Origin: Cohnella zeiphila
Lineage (GTDB): Bacteria > Bacillota > Bacilli > Paenibacillales > Paenibacillaceae
Length of the DNA: 64,000 nucleotides
Reading direction: 5' to 3'
Assembly: GCF_014212055.1 (NCBI RefSeq)
Contig: NZ_JACJVO010000016.1
Location: 136,143 to 200,142, forward strand
Shown here: piece by piece, positions 16,106-23,626 of the stretch
Numbering within the stretch: position 1 is the first letter of the stretch
Layout of the letters: each line of letters starts with the position of its first letter
Program-made: the position numbers and the translations under genes
The notes under the pieces: generated by a model
Databases searched by the model: none
Told to the model about the DNA's origin: nothing
The model's input: the letters and a program-made list of their open reading frames with translations, nothing else

Positions 16106-16411
16106 CTCTAACTTCACTTCGTGCACTTACTACTCGCTCTTCCTCGTCTTTCGCAACGCTAACTCCACTTCGTACGCTTACAGCTCGCACTACTTCGACT
16201 TCCGGCGCTCTAACTCCACTTCGTGCACTTACGTCCCGCTCTTCTTCAACTTCCGACACTCCGACTTCACTTCGTGCACTTACGTCTCGCTCTTCTCCGA
16301 CTTACGATGCTCTAACTCCACTTCATGCACTTACAGCTCGCTATTCCCCGTCTTCCGCAACGCTAACTCGGCTTCAAGCACTTACAGCTCGCTCTTCCTC
16401 TGCGCGCAATC
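16106..16411. repeat. 51-bp tandem repeat, about 6 copies
   Basis: Units start at 16106, 16157, 16208, 16259, 16310 and 16361. Each contains the core CACTTCGTGCACTTAC or a 1-4 base variant, then CTCGCTCTTC or similar. Units diverge mostly in their 3' half, so this is an old expansion. The core resembles the minus strand of the 51-bp repeat near 4.0 kb. Confidence 0.85.
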
Positions 16412-16443
16412 GGACTGCCTCCTTCGTCGCCGCGTTCAAACGC

Positions 16444-16482
16444 GAACAACCCGCGGGAAGCGGCGCTTCCTCGCGGGCTGTT
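16444..16482 (-). terminator. Terminator of terC
   Basis: GAACAACCCGCGGGAAGC pairs imperfectly with GCTTCCTCGCGGGCTGTTC around a short GGC loop. It lies 36 bp past the terC stop on the minus strand. The T-tail is interrupted, so it may be a weak terminator or a processing stem. Confidence 0.6.
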
Positions 16483-16518
16483 CTATGAATCCGTTCAGAT
16501 CCTCCGGCTCCCGGCGGG

Positions 16519-17223
16519 CTACCTCTCGCCCTTCGTTCCCCGCGACGCTTCTCCGTGGCGCGCGGCGGCGGCCAGCTTGCGCCAGACGAAGCCCGCAATA
16601 AGCACGATCAGCGCAGTCGAGAACGGAATCCAGTCGTCTTCGAGATCTCCCCAGTCCGGGAACCAGTTCCGGACCGCCTGTACGCTCTCCAGCATCTCGC
16701 CGGACGTATAGCCGAGAATGGCCGAGCCGATCCACACGACGATCGGGAACCGTTCCAGCACCTTCAGAATGAGCTGGCTGCCCCAGACGATGAGCGGGAT
16801 GCTCAGCGCGATGCCCGCGGCCATCAGCCAAAGGTTGCTCTCCGCGATGGAGGCGATGGCCAGCACGTTGTCGAGGCTCATGATCAAGTCCGACAGCAGA
16901 ATGATTCCGACCGCCTTGCCGAGCGAAGCGACGCCCTTCACTTCCTTGGACTCGCCTTCTTCGGTCAGCAAATGCACGGCAATATAGAGCAGCAGCAACG
17001 CGCCCACGATCTTGACGGCGGGAATGTCGAGCAGCGCGACGGCCGCGATCGACAACACGATTCGCAGCCCGACCGCTCCTCCGGCTCCCCACCAGATCGC
17101 CCGTTTCCTCAAGCTCGCCGGCAGATTGCGGCTCGCCATGGCGATGACGACGGCATTGTCCCCGCTCAGCACGATATTAATGAGGAGAATCTCCGCCAGC
17201 AGCAGCAAATTTTCCAGGAACAA
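16519..17223 (-). CDS. TerC-family membrane protein
   Basis: The protein has 234 residues from a TTG that follows AAAGGAGGGGAAGTC. It has seven hydrophobic helices and the twin acidic motifs of TerC proteins, VLSGDNAVVIAMASRNLP (18-35) and LSDLIMSLDNVLAIA (about 109-123). TerC members export manganese or load exported enzymes with it. The last helix is separated by an acidic loop (NWFPDWGDLEDDW). A structured leader upstream may be a metal-sensing element. Confidence 0.85.
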   Translation of the reverse strand: MFLENLLLLAEILLINIVLSGDNAVVIAMASRNLPASLRKRAIWWGAGGAVGLRIVLSIAAVALLDIPAVKIVGALLLLYIAVHLLTEEGESKEVKGVASLGKAVGIILLSDLIMSLDNVLAIASIAESNLWLMAAGIALSIPLIVWGSQLILKVLERFPIVVWIGSAILGYTSGEMLESVQAVRNWFPDWGDLEDDWIPFSTALIVLIAGFVWRKLAAAARHGEASRGTKGER

Positions 17224-17245
17224 GACTTCCCCTCCTTTGCGGAAA

Positions 17246-17347
17246 GGGCGGCTTGCACTCCCTCTTCCCGTTCATCATGTCGTTCGGCGGACGGTTTTAA
17301 TCGCACCGGTTGCCAGGCAAGCGCAAACGCCGACTCCCTGTCCGCCC
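17246..17347 (-). promoter_or_regulatory. Structured leader upstream of terC, possible Mn riboswitch-like element
   Basis: On the minus strand GGGCGG (17347-17342) can pair with CCGCCC (17251-17246), closing about 100 nt. Just inside are ACAGGGAGTCGGCG on the 5' side and AGTGCAAG on the 3' side. These weakly recall the GGGGAGUAG and GCAAGACC boxes that flank the first stem of yybP-ykoY manganese riboswitches, which commonly precede terC genes. An alternative inner stem GGCGGAC/GTCCGCC is also possible. The match is partial and I could not fold it. Confidence 0.3.
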
Positions 17348-17409
17348 TCGAGTTCTTTACCATGATAACATAACCGGGAGAAAAATGCCGCTTTCAGCCG
17401 GACAAGCCG

Positions 17410-18492
17410 CTAGATCACCTCACGCTCGTCATTGTCCGGAAGCGCGGGAAACGGCGCATGAGGCTCCGATTGGTACCAGTAAGCCGTGGCGGCGATATCG
17501 CTTTGCTGCGGCAGGTAGCGGCCGCCGGATCGCCAGCCGAGATCCTGAATCGTCACTCTCAGGTCCGTCTCGAACCGGATCGGATCCATGACATGCCAGC
17601 GGTACATGCCGAACCGCTGCTGGCTCCGATACAGCCCGTCCGGCTTGATGACCTGGTGCATGCCGAGATACGGCGTCGAGTAGAGGCCGTACGAACCCTG
17701 CGGCTGCTCCCAGTTCCAGGCGCCGCCGAAGTAATCCTCGGTTCCGGTGCCGCAGATCGTCGGATAATCGCGGTCGCCGTCCAGGTAGAACTTGATCTCT
17801 CCTTCGCCCCACCAGCCGGTGTTGTTCACCTGCCAAGCCAGGTAGGTGCCGACGTAGTGCCCTTTGCCGGTTACTCCGTCCAGAACCGTGAACACGTCCT
17901 TGTACGGCACCGGGTTCGTCCGCCGCCAGCCGGCGTGGAAGTAAGCCGCGTCTTCCGGCACCTCCGTCAGCGTGTAATCGATCTGGTAGTACAGCACGGC
18001 TTTGTCGGGAGAGCGGTTCTCCATCGTCACTTTGGCGGACCGGCGAAACGGCATCTGCCAGTAGCTGTTCATGCCCCCGGCCGGATTGACGGCGATCGGG
18101 AGCGAATTGACGTTGCACCTCTCCTGCCAGCCGTTGCAGAAAAAGTCTCCGACCGGCACTTCGACGGACGGCTGCTCCTCGCCGTCCCAATAGATCCGGA
18201 AGATCAGATTCCGCCAAAACGTCGGGAAGCACGTCATCCAAATATGCTGAATCGCGCCCGGCCCCTGGATTTCGCCCATCGTGAACGTAGCGCCCGGCTC
18301 GATCTCGACGGAAGGGGACACTTTCCAGCCGACGCCCAAGTCGCGGGATGCCCACTTGCCCGTCCCTTCCGCCGCCATGCCGCCCTTGCCTTTCTCTCCG
18401 GCGAAGTTCTCCGCGCTGATCGACCTCGTCTTCGCGTCCGACAGTCGGGCCAGATTGCCGAGCCCCATATCCAAGCCGTTAAAACCGTTCAT
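17410..18492 (-). CDS. GH172 (DUF2961) glycoside hydrolase, first copy
   Basis: This 360-residue protein has no signal peptide and is likely cytoplasmic. It shows the DUF2961 double jelly-roll signatures: PGAIQHIWMT, RIYWDGEEQPSVEVPVGDFF, GTGTEDYFGGAWNW and the C-terminal SDIAATAYWYQSEPHAPFP. GH172 enzymes release D-fructofuranose or D-arabinofuranose from oligosaccharides, or form difructose anhydride; here D-Araf release fits the neighbouring D-arabinose pathway genes. The start follows AAAAGGAGAGG. It lies 32 bp downstream of the GH116 gene and shares its promoter. Confidence 0.85.
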   Translation of the reverse strand: MNGFNGLDMGLGNLARLSDAKTRSISAENFAGEKGKGGMAAEGTGKWASRDLGVGWKVSPSVEIEPGATFTMGEIQGPGAIQHIWMTCFPTFWRNLIFRIYWDGEEQPSVEVPVGDFFCNGWQERCNVNSLPIAVNPAGGMNSYWQMPFRRSAKVTMENRSPDKAVLYYQIDYTLTEVPEDAAYFHAGWRRTNPVPYKDVFTVLDGVTGKGHYVGTYLAWQVNNTGWWGEGEIKFYLDGDRDYPTICGTGTEDYFGGAWNWEQPQGSYGLYSTPYLGMHQVIKPDGLYRSQQRFGMYRWHVMDPIRFETDLRVTIQDLGWRSGGRYLPQQSDIAATAYWYQSEPHAPFPALPDNDEREVI

Positions 18493-18524
18493 CTGCAGCC
18501 TCTCCTTTTCATAACGTTATCGCC

Positions 18525-20972
18525 TTACAAAATGATCGAATCGCCGCATGCCTGCACTTCCACGCCGCTCATGTCGCCGTGCAGCACATCGACTTCGAAT
18601 TGCAAACGGCCCGAAGCCTCATCTTTCCATTGGCGGTAGACGCCCCAGCCTTTGCCCGTGCTCCAGAAGCAGGCGAAGCGTTCCCGGTTTACCGCCGGAG
18701 CGAAGCTCATCCGTCCGCGAGCCATATCGAAGCCGAAGCCGCTGAACGCGACGAGCAGTCCCCAGCTCGACATCGACCGGGCGTAATGGTGCCCGCATTC
18801 CACTTCGTTCCAAGGATTGCGCCGGAAGCCGTCCTGCCGCTCCCGCACCGCCCGAACGATCTCCAGCCCTTCGTCAACCGCCCCTTGGTAAATCAGCTCG
18901 GCGGCCACGTGGTACTCGATCCCCGTCCACACCTCGTCCGAGTAGACGAACGGCAGCTTCGGCCGCCCCCCGTTCGGCCAGGAACAGAGCAGCAGCCCTT
19001 TCTCGTCGTGGAGCGCGTACGTCCGCTGACAGTTCGCATGATCGGAAAAGTCCGTCCGGAAATTATGACGATAAACGGAGCGAATCGCGCTAGCGAGCTT
19101 CTCCCGGTCCGTCAGATCGCCCAGGCCGTACAGGTGGGCAAGCTCCTGTCCGAGCAGCTGGTCCGACAGGCAGCCGAGCCCGTGCTGGTATTTGTGCTCG
19201 TCCGGATCGTCCAGCCGCTGCACGTAATACTCGCCGTTCCAGGTCAGCTCGTTCAGCTTCTCCGCGCCTGCCGCCGCTTGATCGGCGTAACGCCGGGACG
19301 CATCCTCCTCGCCCAAGTACGCGGCCATCTCGGACGCGGCCTTCAGCGCGCCCAGCAGCATAAATCCGGTCAGCGGGTTCGGACCGTAAAATTCGATGTC
19401 GTACGTGTTGTGCTGCTTCCCTTCGAGAACGCCGTCCCCGTCGCGGTCCCATTCCTTGAACGCATAAGCGAGCGCCAGCTTCGCCTGCGGCCAGAGCTCC
19501 CGCAAGAACGCGTCGTCGCCGGACAGCTTCCACTCGCGGTACAGCCGCATGATCGTCCCGAGCTGGCCGTCTGCGGCCGCGGGCGCGATCTGTCCGCCCC
19601 ATCTCCATTCGCAGCCGAATCGCTTCATCGCCCGGAAGTTCATTTTGCCGTCGTCTTCAAGCTCCTCCAGGAACTCGATCCGCCTCATGCTTCGTTCCAG
19701 CTCGGGGTAGAGGAATGCAAGCGTCTGCGCGTAGTTCCAGACATGAGTGCATGAGCCTTCGCATGAGCCGAGGTCGTCGAACGTCCCTTCGTAGCCGAAG
19801 AACGCCCCGTCCTCCAGCCAGAAGCATGTCGTGCTTCGCAGAACCGGCATGTTGCCGGCCAGCGCGTCGACGACCGGTTCCGGCAGCGTGCTTCCGAAGA
19901 GGGCGTCCCGGAAACGGACCGTCTCGTCCCGCAGCCGATCCCGATTCCGCGCCAAATAAGCGCCCGCCTCCCAAGAGTCGGCGAACCGGACCGCGTAGCG
20001 GTTGCGGACCGTCTCCCGGCCCGGCCTCGTGTCCCGGACGCGGTCGTACCAGCCGTTGATCCGATTCGGAAAATACCACGCCAGCACGAACTCGAACGCC
20101 TTCGTCTCTCCCGGCTCCAGCCGCTCGATGACGCCGATCGAACCCGTATCGGTCGCGTGTTCCGCCGAAGGCTCCTCGTAGCCGAGATCGGTCAGACGGC
20201 CGTCGGCGGTGAAGTCGTCCCAGAATTCCTGGAGGAAATCGTACCAGGCGCCCCGCAGCCACGCTCTCTTGTACGTGACGTTCCGGCCGGTCGTGAGCAG
20301 CGCGACATTGCCGTATTTCAGATCGTCCGGCTTCCATTTGAATGAGTGCAGGTAAAGCCCGGAGAGCGCATCCTCCCGCCGGAAGTCGTTGACGTTCCGG
20401 CCGCACGGCATGTCGCCGCGCAAATTGCCGAACCGGTCGTACTCGATGCCCCCGACCGGGTTCATCAGCGAGCCGGCGACGACCACTTCCGCCGGCCGGT
20501 CGCCCGTGTTCGTGATCCGGTAGGTCAAGTACGCGCCCGGAATGCCGGAGTTCTCCGCGTCGAGCGGAATCATCGGCGTGAACGCTTCCAATTCGGCGCG
20601 GATCGGCAATCGGTCGTCTTCTAGCGCCACGCGGACGATCGGGTAAGTGCCCTGCATCTCCGAGCGGTCCATGCGCGGCAGCCCGCCCGCCGTGAGCGGA
20701 TGGAAGCCGTGGGATAGCGAATACGGCGGCTGCAACCGCGATTCCAGAACTTTCGCCGACGCTTCGCCGCCTTCGGGTTGAACCCTCACCGCGAAAAAGG
20801 TGTTCGGCATCGCGTTTCCTTTGGCCGGCGCGTTGAAAATCTCCCAGTCTCTCCATTCGCCGCGGCTGCCGACCGAAACGTTGCCGGTTCCGATGCCGCC
20901 AAGCGGAAACGCCGCTTCGCGGGCGGAACCGAGATAGCGCCTGCCGGCCCGATCCGCATTCGTCCCGTCCAT
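18525..20972 (-). CDS. GH116 glycoside hydrolase (glucosylceramidase/beta-glucosidase family)
   Basis: The protein has 815 residues and no signal peptide. The N-terminal beta-domain carries FPLGGIGTGNVSVGSRGEWRDWEIFN. The (alpha/alpha)6 C-terminal domain has EGSCTHVWNYAQ (Glu near 404, the expected nucleophile) and HNTYDIEFYGPN (Asp near 525, the expected acid/base). GH116 members act on beta-glucosides, beta-xylosides or beta-GlcNAc; the substrate here is not determined. The ATG at 20972 follows GGAGGAGAACGGAAGG. It leads a two-gene unit with GH172, behind a strong promoter with two tandem LacI-type operators. Confidence 0.88.
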   Translation of the reverse strand: MDGTNADRAGRRYLGSAREAAFPLGGIGTGNVSVGSRGEWRDWEIFNAPAKGNAMPNTFFAVRVQPEGGEASAKVLESRLQPPYSLSHGFHPLTAGGLPRMDRSEMQGTYPIVRVALEDDRLPIRAELEAFTPMIPLDAENSGIPGAYLTYRITNTGDRPAEVVVAGSLMNPVGGIEYDRFGNLRGDMPCGRNVNDFRREDALSGLYLHSFKWKPDDLKYGNVALLTTGRNVTYKRAWLRGAWYDFLQEFWDDFTADGRLTDLGYEEPSAEHATDTGSIGVIERLEPGETKAFEFVLAWYFPNRINGWYDRVRDTRPGRETVRNRYAVRFADSWEAGAYLARNRDRLRDETVRFRDALFGSTLPEPVVDALAGNMPVLRSTTCFWLEDGAFFGYEGTFDDLGSCEGSCTHVWNYAQTLAFLYPELERSMRRIEFLEELEDDGKMNFRAMKRFGCEWRWGGQIAPAAADGQLGTIMRLYREWKLSGDDAFLRELWPQAKLALAYAFKEWDRDGDGVLEGKQHNTYDIEFYGPNPLTGFMLLGALKAASEMAAYLGEEDASRRYADQAAAGAEKLNELTWNGEYYVQRLDDPDEHKYQHGLGCLSDQLLGQELAHLYGLGDLTDREKLASAIRSVYRHNFRTDFSDHANCQRTYALHDEKGLLLCSWPNGGRPKLPFVYSDEVWTGIEYHVAAELIYQGAVDEGLEIVRAVRERQDGFRRNPWNEVECGHHYARSMSSWGLLVAFSGFGFDMARGRMSFAPAVNRERFACFWSTGKGWGVYRQWKDEASGRLQFEVDVLHGDMSGVEVQACGDSIIL

Positions 20973-21044
20973 CCTTCCGTTCTCCTCCGATCCGCGAATG
21001 GGGCCTATAGGCCCGCAAATTTCGATTCGTTTAATCCCTTGGCT

Positions 21045-21104
21045 GTAATCGTTTACGTAATCGTTTACACGTTTAAGATAAGGGAGAACCGGCGTGTCTG
21101 TCAA
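21045..21104 (-). promoter_or_regulatory. GH116-GH172 promoter with tandem LacI-type operators
   Basis: On the minus strand TTGACA (21104-21099) and TTATCT (21081-21076) are 17 bp apart. Just downstream, at 21045-21068, two direct copies of GTAATCGTTTAC (plus-strand reading) lie head to tail. Each fits the LacI-family core GNAANCGNTTNC. The same promoter-then-double-operator layout occurs at 38849-38908 before the second lacI gene. Confidence 0.8.
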
Positions 21105-21180
21105 CCCAAAACGATCGGTTTGCGCCCGACAAACCGATCGCCCGCGGCCGAAGCCTCGGGCGATCGAACGCAATGCCGTT

Positions 21181-22269
21181 CTATGTCCGCACCGCCCGCA
21201 AGCTGGAATTCCGCACGACCAGGCTCGGAAGCAGCTTGATTCCGCGATTCGGAACCGGCCGGCCGAGCAGCCGGCTCATCAGAAGCTGCGCCGACTGCGT
21301 GCCGATGTCTTCCTGCTTCAAGGCGACGGAAGTCAGCTTCGGGTATACCCGCGATGCGATATCCAGGTTGTCCATCCCGACGACGGCGACGTCATCGGGA
21401 ATTCGCAGCCCCGCTTCCTCGTACGCCTTCATGACGCCGATCGCCATCAGGTCGTTGGCCGCTACGATTCCTTCGGGCCGTTCCGCGTTCTCCAGCCACT
21501 TGCGGGCGGCCAGCCAGCCGCCCCGCTCCGTGTAATCCGACTCGGCGATCCAGCGATCGTCGACCGGCAAGCCGGCTCCGTCCATTGCGTCGCGATAGCC
21601 GCAGAAGCGTTGATGTCCGGTCTGTTCGCCCAAGCTGCCGCCGACATAGGCGATCCTTCTCATCCCCTGGCCGACCAGATGCTCGGTGCCCAGGCGGATG
21701 CCTTCGTACGTATCGACATAGACATAGTCGAACCGGTCCTGGCCTCCCGCGGAGACGTACTGGTTCGTCAGCACGACGGGCGCCTTGAGCGCGTTGATGG
21801 CCCGGATGTTTTCCTCGCAGAAATGGAACGACACCATAATCATGCCGTCGGCGACTTTTTCGCGCAGGTTCTGGATCGCTTTCAGTTCTTCCTTCAAGCT
21901 GTGCTTCGTATAAAACAGGATCATCAAGTACCCGTGCTCCTCCAGCACTTGGTTGATTCCGTTGATCATATCAAAGTAGAAAGGGTTGCAAATGTCGGGC
22001 ACCGCGAACAGAATCTTCTTCGTTCGTCTCATCTTCAGCATTTTGGCGGCGCTGTCGGGCGCGTAATTCATCTCCTGGGCCGCCTTCAAAATCTTCGCCC
22101 TCGTCTTCTCGCCGCAATACCCCCGGCCGGACAGCGCTCGCGATACGGTGGAAGGAGACATGCCCACCCGCTCGGCGATATGATAGATCGTATGCTTCTC
22201 CGACGGTTGTGCCCCGATCGGAGATTCCGTCTCGGACGGCAGGACGGACGCACTCGTTCCTTTTCTCAT
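21181..22269 (-). CDS. LacI-family transcriptional regulator, first copy
   Basis: This 362-residue protein has a 25-residue N-terminal extension. The HTH is IYHIAERVGMSPSTVSRALSG (about 28-48), and the hinge is PDSAAKMLKMRRTKK. A periplasmic-binding-protein-like effector domain follows (ILFAVPDICNPFYFDMINGI to the end). It probably senses a sugar released by this locus. It lies between the dehydrogenase gene and the GH116 promoter, all on the minus strand. Which of the two operator types in the locus it binds is not clear. Confidence 0.88.
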   Translation of the reverse strand: MRKGTSASVLPSETESPIGAQPSEKHTIYHIAERVGMSPSTVSRALSGRGYCGEKTRAKILKAAQEMNYAPDSAAKMLKMRRTKKILFAVPDICNPFYFDMINGINQVLEEHGYLMILFYTKHSLKEELKAIQNLREKVADGMIMVSFHFCEENIRAINALKAPVVLTNQYVSAGGQDRFDYVYVDTYEGIRLGTEHLVGQGMRRIAYVGGSLGEQTGHQRFCGYRDAMDGAGLPVDDRWIAESDYTERGGWLAARKWLENAERPEGIVAANDLMAIGVMKAYEEAGLRIPDDVAVVGMDNLDIASRVYPKLTSVALKQEDIGTQSAQLLMSRLLGRPVPNRGIKLLPSLVVRNSSLRAVRT

Positions 22270-22323
22270 TCGGCCATGTCACCTCCCGTGTCTTCTATCG
22301 GCGGCCGCGCGGCTTCCCTTCGA

Positions 22324-23319
22324 TCAACGAATCTGAATCTGCACCTTCAGCAGCTCCGGATCCTTCGGACGCGCCAGAAAGTCCGGCACCTCTTCCAGCG
22401 GAATGACTTTGGAGATGAGCGGCTCCAGCGCGATCCGGCCTTCCCGCACCCACTCGAACGCCGGGAGGAACGTATAGTTGATCGCCATCGAGCCCAGAAT
22501 CGTCCAATCCTTGTGATACAGATCGAACGGGTTCAACCGGATTTGCGCGCCGGTCGGCGTAACGCCGAATTGCAGGTATTTGGCCGTCTTTCCCAGATGC
22601 GTCATCGCCTGCTCGATAACGGCCGGTATGCCCGTGGCGTCGACGACGATATCGAACGTCCGCCCGGCCAACCGTTCCGGGCTGCGCGCGTGTATCGTCT
22701 CCGTCGCGCCGAGCGCGCGGGCCAGCTCCAGCTTCCGCTCCGACACGTCTACGACCGCGAGCGCGGACACGCCAAGCCGGGATAGCGACTGGACCAACTG
22801 CAATCCCATCGCTCCGGCGCCGAACAGCAGCGCCGACTGGCCGGCCTGCGGACGCAGCCGGTTCATCGCATGCACGACGCAAGCCATCGGCTCGATAAAA
22901 GCGGCCGTCCCGAACGTCATCCCGTCCGGAATCTTCACGACGTTGCGGGCCGGAACGGCGACGTATTCGGCCATGCTTCCGTCCACCGTGTTGCCGAGCG
23001 CGCCCCACTTCTCGCATTGATTCCCGCGATGCGTCAGGCAATATCGGCAGCTTCCGCAGAACAGCGACGGATCGGCCGTTACGCGATCCCCGGCGTTCAG
23101 GTCCGTTACCCCTTCGCCGAGCCGGCGAATCGTGCCCGAGAACTCGTGACCCGGAATGATCGGATAAGGGGACAGAAACTCCCCTTCATAAATATGAAAG
23201 TCCGTCCCGCAGATGCCGACCCGCTCGACCTCGATGACGACCTCCCCCGGCTTGGGGACCGGATCCGGCACTTCCTTGACGACCGCTTGGCGCGGCTTCT
23301 CCATGACCAGAGCTCTCAT
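22324..23319 (-). CDS. Zinc-dependent medium-chain alcohol/polyol dehydrogenase
   Basis: This 331-residue MDR protein has catalytic zinc ligands Cys37 (GICGTD), His58 and Glu59 (GHEFSG). The structural zinc cysteines are 88, 91, 94 and 102 (CGSCRYCLTHRGNQC). The NAD site is LLFGAGAMGLQLVQ with Asp in VVDVSERK, suggesting NAD preference. The closest known groups are sorbitol, threonine and galactitol dehydrogenases. In this locus it could oxidise a sugar alcohol or a C-position of an imported sugar; the substrate is unknown. The start at 23319 follows GAGGTGGAG. It is the first gene before lacI. Confidence 0.85.
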   Translation of the reverse strand: MRALVMEKPRQAVVKEVPDPVPKPGEVVIEVERVGICGTDFHIYEGEFLSPYPIIPGHEFSGTIRRLGEGVTDLNAGDRVTADPSLFCGSCRYCLTHRGNQCEKWGALGNTVDGSMAEYVAVPARNVVKIPDGMTFGTAAFIEPMACVVHAMNRLRPQAGQSALLFGAGAMGLQLVQSLSRLGVSALAVVDVSERKLELARALGATETIHARSPERLAGRTFDIVVDATGIPAVIEQAMTHLGKTAKYLQFGVTPTGAQIRLNPFDLYHKDWTILGSMAINYTFLPAFEWVREGRIALEPLISKVIPLEEVPDFLARPKDPELLKVQIQIR

Positions 23320-23380
23320 GCTGCTCCACCTCTTTTTCCCGTTATGAATATCCTCATTCCCGCCGCCGGCAACGCGCAAG

Positions 23381-23397
23381 CCGGTTGAAGCAACCGG
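23381..23397. promoter_or_regulatory. Inverted repeat upstream of the dehydrogenase gene
   Basis: CCGGTTG and CAACCGG are arms of 7 bp around AAG, about 60 bp upstream of the dehydrogenase start. This size suits an operator for a LacI-type dimer, but no clear -35/-10 pair is visible next to it. Confidence 0.4.
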
Positions 23398-23410
23398 TGC
23401 CGGCAGCGAA

Positions 23411-23593
23411 AACCTGCGTTTCTGCATCTTTTAAGCCCGTACCGCAGGCTGCAAGCGCAGATTCCTGCAAAAATACATCTTTTTCAAAGTAATTTCAGGA
23501 TGGTACTCCCGATTCTCTTCAAATTCCTGCATTTTTGCAAGTTATAGAGAACTTTCCGCTATCGCGTCCCTGTAAACATGCATTTTTGCAGGT
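23411..23593. repeat. Dispersed CTGCA...TTTTGCAG repeat array, copy 1
   Basis: Elements starting with CTGCA or near variants lie at 23414, 23465, 23527 and 23579, giving spacings of 51, 62 and 52 bp. The last reads TGCATTTTTGCAGGTTTT and the second CTGCAAAAATACATCTTTT. An array at 33899-34081 has the same element types and the same alternating spacing. Confidence 0.75.
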
Positions 23594-23626
23594 TTTCTGC
23601 CATCTTCGGGCGGGGATTCTCCGTGC

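Larger units (their letters stand above)
15989..16518. other. Intergenic region with long tandem repeat between terminators
   Basis: This 530-bp gap holds the cvfC-like gene's terminator, six copies of a 51-bp repeat, and the terC terminator. Frames through the repeat stay open because 51 is a multiple of three, but there is no ribosome site and the composition is simple, so no gene is called. Confidence 0.7.
23320..23626. other. Intergenic region with an inverted repeat and dispersed repeats
   Basis: No gene is seen. It holds the inverted repeat at 23381-23397 near the dehydrogenase promoter and four spaced CTGCA-type repeat elements at 23411-23593 downstream of the DUF4185 gene. Confidence 0.6.

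Noticed and set aside
16106-16411. CRISPR array
   Set aside because: There are no constant repeats separated by unique spacers; the whole 51-bp unit is repeated and diverged. No cas genes are present.
16030-16488. A 152-codon frame through the 51-bp repeats encoding a Leu/Thr/Ser-rich 17-residue repeat
   Set aside because: The period is a multiple of three, so frames stay open automatically. It starts inside a terminator and has no ribosome site.
17246-17347. SAM-type riboswitch, because of CTGGCAACCGG in the terC leader
   Set aside because: The other conserved S-box blocks are missing and the gene has no link to methionine. A metal-sensing element is a better, though weak, idea.
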